From: Proteiniphilum sp. X52
GTDB lineage: Bacteria > Bacteroidota > Bacteroidia > Bacteroidales > Dysgonomonadaceae
Length of the DNA: 64,000 nt
Reading direction: 5' to 3'
Assembly: GCF_003712195.1 (NCBI RefSeq)
Contig: NZ_RDSD01000001.1
Coordinates: forward strand, 1 to 64,000
Shown here: positions 36,647-45,055 of the stretch, in pieces
How the letters are laid out: every line of letters starts with the position of its first letter
Numbering within the stretch: the first letter of the stretch is position 1
Position numbers and translations under genes: made by a program
The notes under the pieces: model-generated
Told to the model about the DNA's origin: nothing
Databases searched by the model: none
The model's input: only the letters and a program-made list of their open reading frames with translations

Positions 36647-39529
36647 ATGAAGTACTTTCAATTATCTATACTGTTTCTCTTCCTTTTTTCATCACTTTCC
36701 TATGCCGACAATGTGAATATGAAATTACTGGGTGCGGACGATAGCGGTGAAAAGTTAAACACTCAATTGATAAATAATACGATAGCTGATTTATCGGCCA
36801 AAGGCGGAGGAACGCTCTATTTTCCCGCGGGGAAGTATCTCACAGGCGCCATCAAATTAAAGAGCCACATCACGATAGAGCTGGAGTCAGGCGCTATCCT
36901 GCTTTTCTCGGATAATTTCGATGATTACCTGCCTTTTGTCGATATGCGGTACGAGGGAGTAATGATGAAAAGTTTTTCCCCGCTGTTGTATGCCGTAGAA
37001 GAGGAGAATATCACGATTAAGGGGAGAGGCACCATCGACGGCCAGGGAAAAAAGTGGTGGGATGAATTCTACCGGGTGATCGTCGATCTTCAGAAAAACG
37101 GGATCAAGGACCTGAATAAGTACCAGCCGCTCTGGGATAAAGAAAACAATACGGAAGAGCTCTACAGGCTGACCAATTCAGATTATGTCAATACCCTGAA
37201 CAGACGGTTTTTCCGTCCGCCGCTTTTCCAGACTATCCGTTGTGAGAATATCCGTATCGAGGGGATCACAATCGTGAATTCCCCCTTCTGGACGATCAAC
37301 CCGGAGTTTTGTGAAAATATAACCGTTACCGGGATAACGATCAACAATCCCCCTTCACCCAACACGGACGGTATCAATCCTTCTTCCTGTAGAAATGTGC
37401 ATATCTCCGATTGTCATATCAGCGTCGGGGATGATTGCATCACAATAAAATCGGGACGCGATGAACAGGCGCGTAACCTTGCGATTCCCTGTGAAAATAT
37501 TACCATCACCAATTGCACGATGCTGTCGGGACATGGTGGAGTGGTGATCGGAAGCGAGGTGAGCGGCGATGTAAGAAAAGTGGTAATATCCAACTGTGTG
37601 TTTGACGGAACCGACAGGGGGATCCGCCTGAAATCTACCCGGGGGCGGGGAGGTATCGTGGAGGAGATAAGGGTCAGCAATATTGTGATGAAGAATATTC
37701 AGAAAGAAGCCATCATCATGAACCTGATGTATAGCAAAATGGACCCGGAACCGGTTTCGGAAAGAACGCCTGTTTTCAGGAATATCCATATATCCAACCT
37801 GACCGGTACGGAAGTGAATAAAGCGATTGAGGTCGTCGGGCTGGAAGAGATGCCGGTTTCCGATATTTCGTTCAGCAATATCAATATCCAATCGAAACAG
37901 GGAGCTACTATCGAAAACGCCAAAAATGTCACTTTGAGGGATATCCGAATTGATACTTCCTCGCCGTTCAGGATTGCTCACTCGGAAAATGTGATGATGA
38001 ATAATGTATGGACAGGAACACCCGATAACGAAAAACCTTTGATCACAGTGCAGGACTCAAAAGATCTCATTATCCAGGGGTGTTTTCCGATGGCCGGAAA
38101 CAGGTCGTTTCTGCGATTGGATGGTAAAAACGAAGGTGTTGTGTTGATGAATAATTATTTAAAAAGAGTAGGTGAAGTCCTGGATAAAGGAAGTGGAGAT
38201 AAAAATAATCCGGTTTACCAGACTCAACAGCGGTTTGAAAACAGGTTTGAAAGGCCGTTGAGTGAGGTCCTGGCGGAAATATCCGAACGGTTCAATGTGC
38301 GTCTTTCCTACGATATCGATACGATAGGAAAAGTGCTTCCGTATGCCGATTTCAGGATTCGTTCCTATTCAATTGAGGAAACCCTGGAGAATATACTTGC
38401 CCCCTTTGATTATAAGTTTGTAAAGCAAAGTGATCGTCATTATAAGTTGAAATCCTACGAATATCACCGCAGGACGCCGGAAGACGGTAAGAAGATGCTT
38501 GACTATCTGGCATCGTTGTATCCGGACAGGAAAGCATGGGAAGAACGAAAAAAATGCCTCTATACAGAGGTGAGGGAGAAACTTGGAATAGATGATCTGC
38601 TTGTGCAAAGGGTTCATGCAAAACCTATTTTATCGAAAATCAGGAAATATGATGGTTATACGGTGCAGAATTTTGCATTGGAAACACTCCCTGGTCTTTA
38701 TGTTGCCGGTACAATTTATACCCCTTTATCCAAAGGGAAACATGCATTGATCATTTGTCCCAATGGCCATTTTGCCGATGGCCGTTACCGGAAAGACCAA
38801 CAGGTGAGGATGGGATCTTTAGCCAGAATGGGGGCTGTCTGTGTCGGATATGACCTCTTTGGATGGGGTGAGTCGGCCCTTCAGGTGGGAAGTGAGGCAC
38901 ATCGTTCCAGTGCGGCGCATGTGATCCAGGCGATGAACGGAATCGCGATTCTTGATTATATGCTCACTCGAAATGATATCGACAGAGAAAGAGTAGGGGT
39001 GAATGGCGGTTCCGGTGGCGGATCTCAGGCTGTCCTGCTGTCGGTGCTTGACGATCGCTATACGGCAATGGCGCCGGTAGTAAGTCTGGCTTCCCATTTT
39101 GATGGGGGTTGTCCCTGCGAGAGCGGATTGCCGGTTTTCTTAGCGTGTGGAGGTACAAATAATGCCGAGTTGGCTGCTATGTTTGCTCCCCGGCCCCTGC
39201 TGATTGTGTCCGATGGGGGAGACTGGACTGCGAGTGTGCCTTCATTGGAGTATCCCTATCTGAAAAATATGTATGCATTGTACGATGATGCTGTGGGGAA
39301 TGTGGGAAATGTGCATCTGGAGGAGGAAGGGCATGATTTTGGGTTCAATAAACGAAAAGCTGTATATGATTTTTTTGTTTCCCGTTTCTCCCTGGATAGA
39401 ACGAAGTTGGACGAAGGCCGGATTACTGTGGAACCGCAGGAGGCGTTGAAGAGTTTCGACAAGGATGGTGAGCTGTATCCTGAAAATGCCATTCGCTCTT
39501 TTGAGCAATTGCAGAAATATTTTCGATAA
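36647..39529 (+). CDS. Polygalacturonase GH28 fused to an STN-like domain and an acetyl esterase
   Basis: 960 residues from MKYFQLSI with a signal peptide (about 1-20). Residues about 25-515 are a GH28 beta-helix with the full catalytic set: NTDG (239-242), GDD (261-263), GHGG (295-298) and RLK (327-329). Residues about 529-605 resemble an STN domain (RPLSEVLAEISERFNVRLSY, YSIEETLENILAPFDYKFV). Residues about 615-915 are an alpha/beta-hydrolase of the acetyl-xylan-esterase/dienelactone-hydrolase type, nucleophile Ser789 in NGGSGGGSQ and His896 in EEGHDFGF. The enzyme could trim galacturonic acid and remove acetyl groups from the same pectin fragment. Confidence 0.88.
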   Translation: MKYFQLSILFLFLFSSLSYADNVNMKLLGADDSGEKLNTQLINNTIADLSAKGGGTLYFPAGKYLTGAIKLKSHITIELESGAILLFSDNFDDYLPFVDMRYEGVMMKSFSPLLYAVEEENITIKGRGTIDGQGKKWWDEFYRVIVDLQKNGIKDLNKYQPLWDKENNTEELYRLTNSDYVNTLNRRFFRPPLFQTIRCENIRIEGITIVNSPFWTINPEFCENITVTGITINNPPSPNTDGINPSSCRNVHISDCHISVGDDCITIKSGRDEQARNLAIPCENITITNCTMLSGHGGVVIGSEVSGDVRKVVISNCVFDGTDRGIRLKSTRGRGGIVEEIRVSNIVMKNIQKEAIIMNLMYSKMDPEPVSERTPVFRNIHISNLTGTEVNKAIEVVGLEEMPVSDISFSNINIQSKQGATIENAKNVTLRDIRIDTSSPFRIAHSENVMMNNVWTGTPDNEKPLITVQDSKDLIIQGCFPMAGNRSFLRLDGKNEGVVLMNNYLKRVGEVLDKGSGDKNNPVYQTQQRFENRFERPLSEVLAEISERFNVRLSYDIDTIGKVLPYADFRIRSYSIEETLENILAPFDYKFVKQSDRHYKLKSYEYHRRTPEDGKKMLDYLASLYPDRKAWEERKKCLYTEVREKLGIDDLLVQRVHAKPILSKIRKYDGYTVQNFALETLPGLYVAGTIYTPLSKGKHALIICPNGHFADGRYRKDQQVRMGSLARMGAVCVGYDLFGWGESALQVGSEAHRSSAAHVIQAMNGIAILDYMLTRNDIDRERVGVNGGSGGGSQAVLLSVLDDRYTAMAPVVSLASHFDGGCPCESGLPVFLACGGTNNAELAAMFAPRPLLIVSDGGDWTASVPSLEYPYLKNMYALYDDAVGNVGNVHLEEEGHDFGFNKRKAVYDFFVSRFSLDRTKLDEGRITVEPQEALKSFDKDGELYPENAIRSFEQLQKYFR

Positions 39530-39595
39530 AGATGTATATAGGATTCCGGATAAAAGAGATAAAGTCCGGATGACAAATAGAGATAAAAAAAGAGG

Positions 39596-42058
39596 ATGAA
39601 TAAGATGAAAAAACGGTTTCTTACAGGTTATTTTCTCGGTCTGTTTTTCATGACTTTTTCATTAAGCATGTACGGTCAGGGATATAAGCTATGGTACGAC
39701 AAACCGGCTGCGGTCTGGACTGAGGCATTGCCGCTCGGTAACGGACGATTGGGGGCAATGGTATATGCCAATCCGGCGATCGACCAGATCCAGTTGAATG
39801 AGGAGACGATCTGGGCGGGGCGTCCCAATAGCAATGCGAATCCGGATGCGCTGGAGAATATTCCGAAAATACGTGAACTGATATTTGCCGGTAAATATGT
39901 AGAAGCACAGGATTTGGCCAACAAAAAGGTGATGTCCAACACCAATTCGGGAATGCCCTACCAGCCTTTCGGAGACCTGAGGATGTCATTTCCGGGACAC
40001 GCCAGCTATTCCGATTATTATAGGGAACTGGATCTGGATTCGGCCAAAGCTTCGATGTCCTACAAAGTGGGCGATGTGACTTTTAAAAGGGAATTTATTA
40101 CCTCTTTCACCGATCAGGTAGTGTTGATCCGGCTGACAGCCGACAGGCCCGGTGCGATCACGTTTAACGCGCACCTTACCTCACCGCACAGAGACGTAAA
40201 AATAGCTACCGGTGAGGATTTTGTTTCGTTATCAGGCGTTACGTCTACTCACGAAAGAGTGTCCGGGAGAGTGAGGTTCCACGGCCGGGCATCGGTGGAT
40301 GCAACTGGCGGCAATGTGCTTTACAGGGATGGGGTGATCTCTGTGGTAGATGCCGATGAAGTGGTACTGTATGTTTCCATAGCTACCAATTTCAACAACT
40401 ATCAGGATATCACGGCCGATGAAGTACAACGTACGGCGGATTATCTGGAAAAAGCAAAGATTAGGAATTATCAGGAGTCGAAAGAAGCCCATACGGCATA
40501 TTACCGGAGTTATCTGGACCGTGTAAGCCTCTATTTGGGCGAAGATATATACGCCGACGTTCCTACCGACGAGCGTATCCGGAATTTTAAAGAGACCCAC
40601 GATGCGCATCTTGTAGCCACCTATTTCCTGTTCGGCCGTTACCTGCTCCTGTCGAGTTCACAGCCGGGCGGACAGCCGGCCAACCTTCAGGGAATATGGA
40701 ACGATGCGCTTTTCCCTTCGTGGGATAGTAAATATACGACCAATATTAATCTTGAGATGAACTATTGGCCTACGGAAGTCACCAACTTACAGGAATTGAA
40801 TGAACCGTTGTTCAGGCTCATCAAAGAGGTCTCGGAAACGGGAAAGGAGACAGCTAAAATCATGTATGCCACAGACGGATGGGTCCTTCATCACAACACC
40901 GATATCTGGCGCATTACCGGGCCGGTAGACCGGGCTATGTCGGGAATGTGGCCTGCCGGCGGCGCCTGGCTGTGCAGACACTTATGGGAGCATTATCTCT
41001 ATACCGGTGATGTGGATTTCTTACGTGAAGTATATCCGATCCTGAAAGAGGCAGCTCTTTTCTTCGATCAATTCATGGTGCATGAACCCGAAAATAACTG
41101 GTTGGTGGTCGTTCCTTCCAACTCTCCGGAAAATACACATGCCGGCAGCGGGGGAAGAGCTTCCATCGCGGCAGGTTGTACCATGGACAACCAGTTGGTA
41201 TTCGACTTATGGAATAGTGTGATCACTTCTTCGTCTGTTTTGGATATGGATCATGATTATGCCGCTCATTTAAGACAACGGTTGCCGGAGTTGGCGCCGA
41301 TGCAGATCGGACGATGGGGACAGCTTCAGGAGTGGATGCATGATTGGGACGACCCGAAAGATACGCACAGGCATGTCTCTCATTTATACGGGTTATTCCC
41401 TGGTAATCAGATATCCCCTTATCGTACTCCGGAATTATTCAACGCTGCACGGATATCGCTGATTCACAGGAAAGGGCCTTCCACCGGTTGGTCGATGGGA
41501 TGGAAAGTGTGCCTGTGGGCACGTTTGCTCGATGGAGAACAGGCCTATCAATTGATTACCGACCAACTGACACTTGTCAGGGAAAATTCCGGGCCGGGCG
41601 GTACCTATCCCAATCTCTTCGATGCACACCCGCCCTTCCAGATCGACGGGAATTTTGGTTGTACGGCCGGTATCGCGGAAATGTTGATGCAGAGCTACGA
41701 TGGGTTTATCTATCTTCTTCCGGCTTTACCGTCGTTGTGGAAAGAGGGACATGTCAAAGGGTTACTCGCCCGTGGCGGATTTGAGATAGATATTATATGG
41801 AGAGAAGGAGAGGTGAGTGAGGTTAAGATAATATCAAAGAACGGTGGCAATTGTCGGCTGCGTTCCCGGACAGCCCTGAAAGGAAAAGGATTAAAAAGGG
41901 CGAAAGGGATTAATCCGAATGCCTGTTTTGAGACGCCCGATATTCCCGCACCGCTTATTCATTCGGAAACAGAGATTCCCCCCACCGGTATCGCAGATAG
42001 CTTTATCTACGACCTGAATACCAAGGCAGGGGAGACTTATTTGGTGTATAAAAAATGA
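39596..42058 (+). CDS. GH95 enzyme, alpha-L-galactosidase-like (or alpha-L-fucosidase)
   Basis: 820 residues, the usual GH95 size, with a signal peptide ending near MYGQ. The N-domain has WTEALPLGNGRLGAMVYAN and QLNEETIWAGRPN. The catalytic domain has NLQGIWNDALFPSWDSKYTT and NINLEMNYW, WVLHHNTDIW, CTMDNQLVFDLW and GTYPNLFDAHPPFQIDGNFG. At the site where GH95 fucosidases have His two residues before the catalytic Asn-x-Asn pair, this protein has Thr381 (KYTTNIN). I recall that substitution as a mark of alpha-L-galactosidases, which fits rhamnogalacturonan-II chain A. Its final codons merge into a heptamer repeat array. Confidence 0.92.
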   Translation: MNKMKKRFLTGYFLGLFFMTFSLSMYGQGYKLWYDKPAAVWTEALPLGNGRLGAMVYANPAIDQIQLNEETIWAGRPNSNANPDALENIPKIRELIFAGKYVEAQDLANKKVMSNTNSGMPYQPFGDLRMSFPGHASYSDYYRELDLDSAKASMSYKVGDVTFKREFITSFTDQVVLIRLTADRPGAITFNAHLTSPHRDVKIATGEDFVSLSGVTSTHERVSGRVRFHGRASVDATGGNVLYRDGVISVVDADEVVLYVSIATNFNNYQDITADEVQRTADYLEKAKIRNYQESKEAHTAYYRSYLDRVSLYLGEDIYADVPTDERIRNFKETHDAHLVATYFLFGRYLLLSSSQPGGQPANLQGIWNDALFPSWDSKYTTNINLEMNYWPTEVTNLQELNEPLFRLIKEVSETGKETAKIMYATDGWVLHHNTDIWRITGPVDRAMSGMWPAGGAWLCRHLWEHYLYTGDVDFLREVYPILKEAALFFDQFMVHEPENNWLVVVPSNSPENTHAGSGGRASIAAGCTMDNQLVFDLWNSVITSSSVLDMDHDYAAHLRQRLPELAPMQIGRWGQLQEWMHDWDDPKDTHRHVSHLYGLFPGNQISPYRTPELFNAARISLIHRKGPSTGWSMGWKVCLWARLLDGEQAYQLITDQLTLVRENSGPGGTYPNLFDAHPPFQIDGNFGCTAGIAEMLMQSYDGFIYLLPALPSLWKEGHVKGLLARGGFEIDIIWREGEVSEVKIISKNGGNCRLRSRTALKGKGLKRAKGINPNACFETPDIPAPLIHSETEIPPTGIADSFIYDLNTKAGETYLVYKK

Positions 42059-42148
42059 AGAATGAAGAATTAAAAATGAAGAGTGGAAAACTAAGAACTG
42101 AAAGTGAAAAATTAAAAACTAAAAACTAAGAGTGAAGAATGAAAAATT
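42051..42148 (+). repeat. Degenerate heptamer array A
   Basis: Fourteen consecutive 7-base units with no phase slip: AAAAATG, AAGAATG, AAGAATT, AAAAATG, AAGAGTG, GAAAACT, AAGAACT and so on to AAAAATT. It begins inside the last codons of the GH95 gene. Confidence 0.8.
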
Positions 42149-42184
42149 TGGGAACAAGTACCTATAATTGTATTATGCCAACTC

Positions 42185-42289
42185 ATTGGTAATTAATAAT
42201 TAGTAATTGGTAATTGGTAATTAGTAATTGGTAATTAGTAGTTGGTAATTAGTAGTTGGTAATTAGTAGTTGGTAATTAGTAATTTGTA
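42185..42289 (+). repeat. Heptamer array B (ATTAGTA/ATTGGTA/GTTGGTA)
   Basis: Fifteen exact 7-base units: ATTGGTA, ATTAATA, ATTAGTA, ATTGGTA, ATTGGTA, ATTAGTA ..., then alternating GTTGGTA/ATTAGTA, ending ATTTGTA. It ends 17 bases before the GH105 ATG. The 36 bases between arrays A and B show nothing recognisable. Confidence 0.85.
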
Positions 42290-42306
42290 ATTAAAAAAAG
42301 AGATAT

Positions 42307-43509
42307 ATGAAGTTTCTTAAGTGTAATTTATTGATTCTTATTGCTCTGTCCCTGCTATTCGTGTCATGCGAACAACAAAACGAAGAGAAGCCCTGGTCGG
42401 AAAAAATGGCCGATTCGGAAATGGTTCGTTTTCCGGAATTATGGATGATTGAAAAAGCGACAAAACCAAGGTGGACTTACACTTTCGGACTGGTCGCCAA
42501 ATCGATGCTCGAATTGTGGGAAGTATCCGGAGACCAAAAATATTTTGATTATGCCAAACTCTATGCCGACAGTCTGATTACGGATGGGGGACAAATCAAA
42601 ACATATTCGATGCAATCGTATAATATCGATAATGTCAGTCCCGGAAAGATACTCTTTGACCTGTATGCACAAACCAATGATCCCCGCTATAAACAAGCGA
42701 TAGACACCCTGTATACCCAGATGCAAACGCATCCCCGTACCTCGGAAGGCGGCTACTGGCATAAACTGAAGTATCCGCACCAGATGTGGCTCGACGGTAT
42801 CTATATGGCTTCTCCTTTTTTGGTGCAGTATGCGGCTGTTTTCAACGAACCGGCGCTCTATGATGATGTGGTCAACCAGATCACTATGATTGCCCGGCAT
42901 ACCTATGACGAAGAAGCAGGGCTTTTTTATCACGGATGGGATGAATCACGAGAACAATTTTGGGCGGATAAGGAGACAGGTACGTCCCCCGGGTTCTGGT
43001 CTCGCAGTATGGGATGGTATGCCGCAGCGTTGGTAGATGTCCTCGATTTCCTTCCCGAAGACCATCAGGGGTGCGATAGCCTGCTTGTTATAGTGAATAC
43101 CCTTGCATCAGGAATGAAGAAATACCAGGATCCCGCTACGGGTGTGTGGTATCAGGTGACGGACCAGGGAAACAGGGAAGGGAATTATCTGGAATCATCC
43201 GGTTCGGCCCTTTTTGTCTATTTCCTGTCCAAAGCGCTGAACAACAACTATATTGACCAAAGCTACAGGGATACCGCAGAAAAAGGATTTGACGGGATCA
43301 TCCGCAATTTTATCAGGCTGGAAGAAGACGGAACGTACACCATCACTCACTGTTGCGCTGTCGCCGGATTAGGGGGAGATGGAAGGCGCAGGGACGGATC
43401 CTTTGAATATTACATCAGTGAACCGGTCATAGAAAACGACCCTAAATCAACCGGCTCCTTTATTTTGGCCGCTATCGAAATGGAGAAATTACAAAAATCA
43501 AATAAATAA
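42307..43509 (+). CDS. GH105 unsaturated glucuronyl/galacturonyl hydrolase, lipoprotein
   Basis: 400 residues with lipobox FVSC (Cys21). The (alpha/alpha)6 barrel has the GH105 catalytic Asp in HQMWLDGIYMA, together with GYWHKLKYPH, WSRSMGWYAAALVDVL, ESSGSALFVYFL and YYISEPVIENDPKSTG. It hydrates and releases the 4,5-unsaturated uronic acid left by pectate or rhamnogalacturonan lyases, which ties it to the PL1 encoded at 27 kb. Confidence 0.94.
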   Translation: MKFLKCNLLILIALSLLFVSCEQQNEEKPWSEKMADSEMVRFPELWMIEKATKPRWTYTFGLVAKSMLELWEVSGDQKYFDYAKLYADSLITDGGQIKTYSMQSYNIDNVSPGKILFDLYAQTNDPRYKQAIDTLYTQMQTHPRTSEGGYWHKLKYPHQMWLDGIYMASPFLVQYAAVFNEPALYDDVVNQITMIARHTYDEEAGLFYHGWDESREQFWADKETGTSPGFWSRSMGWYAAALVDVLDFLPEDHQGCDSLLVIVNTLASGMKKYQDPATGVWYQVTDQGNREGNYLESSGSALFVYFLSKALNNNYIDQSYRDTAEKGFDGIIRNFIRLEEDGTYTITHCCAVAGLGGDGRRRDGSFEYYISEPVIENDPKSTGSFILAAIEMEKLQKSNK

Positions 43510-43587
43510 CTCAATTTTCACATGTTTCATATTTAGCTGCCTACATCTTGCTGATAGACTTACGAAACTAAAATAAATAACATCAAT

Positions 43588-45042
43588 ATGAACAAATTCA
43601 AATCCCTGATAACCATTATTATTGTTGTATGTCTAACGAATAACCTGTCGGCTCAGGAAACCTATATCCCGTGGAAAAACGGGAAGTTGGTGGTGGACGA
43701 AGGAAACCGCTATTTGAAACATGAAAACGGTACTCCCTTTTTTTTGTTGGGTGAGACCGGCTGGTATCTACCGGCACGGTTGAACAGGGATGAAGCCGAG
43801 TATTATCTGGAGCAGTGCAAACAGAAAGGATACAATGTGGTACAGGTAATGGTCATGAATACCATGCCCGCGATCAATGCATACGGGAAATGGGCGCTGC
43901 CGGAAGGATTTAATTTTGAGAATATCGATAAAAAAGGTGAATACGGCTACTGGGACCATATGGATTATATTATAGAGACTGCGGCACGGAAAGGGATCTA
44001 TATCGGAATGGTCTGTGTGTGGGGTACTCCGGTGCAGCAAGGAAAAATGAGCACGGCAGATGCCAGAAAATATGGGGAATTTTTAGCAAAAAGGTATAAG
44101 GATAGTCCTAATATTATTTGGCTTATCGGTGGAGATATCCGGGGAGACGTAAAAACAGAGGTCTGGGATGCACTGGCGAACAGTATCCGGGCTATTGATA
44201 AACATCATTTGATGACGTATCATCCTCGTGGCAGGACTATGTCGGGTACCTGGTTCCATAACGAACACTGGCTGGATTTCAATATGTTCCAGTCGGGGCA
44301 CCGGCGTTACGGCCAGCGCAAAGGTGACGGCGAATATCCTATCGAAGAGAATACCGAAGAAGACAACTGGCGGTTTGTTGAACGCAGCTTTGCTTTGGAA
44401 CCGCTAAAACCGGTGATCGACGGAGAGCCCATCTATGAAGATATTCCGCATGGATTGCATAATCCCAATGAAGTGAAATGGAACGACGACGATGTGCGTC
44501 GTTATGCTTACTGGTCTGTTTTCGCCGGATCGTTCGGACATACCTATGGTCATAATTCCATCATGCAGATGAAGAAAGATGGAATCGGTGGTGCTTACGG
44601 AGCCCAGAAGACATGGTATGAAGCATTGAACGACCCTGGAATCAACCAGATGAAATACCTGAAAAACTTAATGCTGACTTTCCCCTATTTTGAAAGGGTG
44701 CCCGACCAGACAGTGATCGCAGGTACCAACGGTATCCGTTACGACCGGTTGATAGCCACACGAGGTAATGATTATCTGTTGGTCTATAATTATACCGGAC
44801 GCCCTATGGAAATAGACCTGACCAAAATATCGGGCAACAGGAAAAAAGTATGGTGGTATAGTCCCAAAGATGGGGCGTTGTCCTATATCGGAGAGTTCGA
44901 TAATAAGGTCACCGGGTTTAGTGATGACGATGGATACCGTTATGGGAAAGATACGGTATTGATTGCTGTCGATGCCTCTAAAGAGTATATTTCAAGTGAT
45001 TGGGATAGTCTGCCCGATGCACAGGAGAAACTGAAAAAATAA
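43588..45042 (+). CDS. GH140 apiosidase-family enzyme (DUF4038), secreted
   Basis: 484 residues with a signal peptide ending near SAQ. A (beta/alpha)8 barrel of the DUF4038 type runs from about 30 to 390 (FFLLGETGWYLPARLNRDEA, GYNVVQVMVMNT, NIIWLIGGDIRGD, HPRGRTMSGTWFHNE, PVIDGEPIYEDI). The Asp in GGDIRG and Glu in DGEPIYE are the likely acid and nucleophile. A C-terminal collagen-binding-like beta domain follows (YLLVYNYTGRPMEIDL, WWYSPKDG). GH140 is known for cleaving the apiose linkage of rhamnogalacturonan II, and apiose is nearly specific to that polymer among pectins, so this gene is the best pointer to the target of the cluster. Confidence 0.9.
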   Translation: MNKFKSLITIIIVVCLTNNLSAQETYIPWKNGKLVVDEGNRYLKHENGTPFFLLGETGWYLPARLNRDEAEYYLEQCKQKGYNVVQVMVMNTMPAINAYGKWALPEGFNFENIDKKGEYGYWDHMDYIIETAARKGIYIGMVCVWGTPVQQGKMSTADARKYGEFLAKRYKDSPNIIWLIGGDIRGDVKTEVWDALANSIRAIDKHHLMTYHPRGRTMSGTWFHNEHWLDFNMFQSGHRRYGQRKGDGEYPIEENTEEDNWRFVERSFALEPLKPVIDGEPIYEDIPHGLHNPNEVKWNDDDVRRYAYWSVFAGSFGHTYGHNSIMQMKKDGIGGAYGAQKTWYEALNDPGINQMKYLKNLMLTFPYFERVPDQTVIAGTNGIRYDRLIATRGNDYLLVYNYTGRPMEIDLTKISGNRKKVWWYSPKDGALSYIGEFDNKVTGFSDDDGYRYGKDTVLIAVDASKEYISSDWDSLPDAQEKLKK

Positions 45043-45055
45043 ATCGCACGATATC

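Noticed and set aside
42051-42289. Heptamer arrays as a CRISPR array
   Set aside because: Units are 7 bases and contiguous, without spacers, and no cas gene is present.
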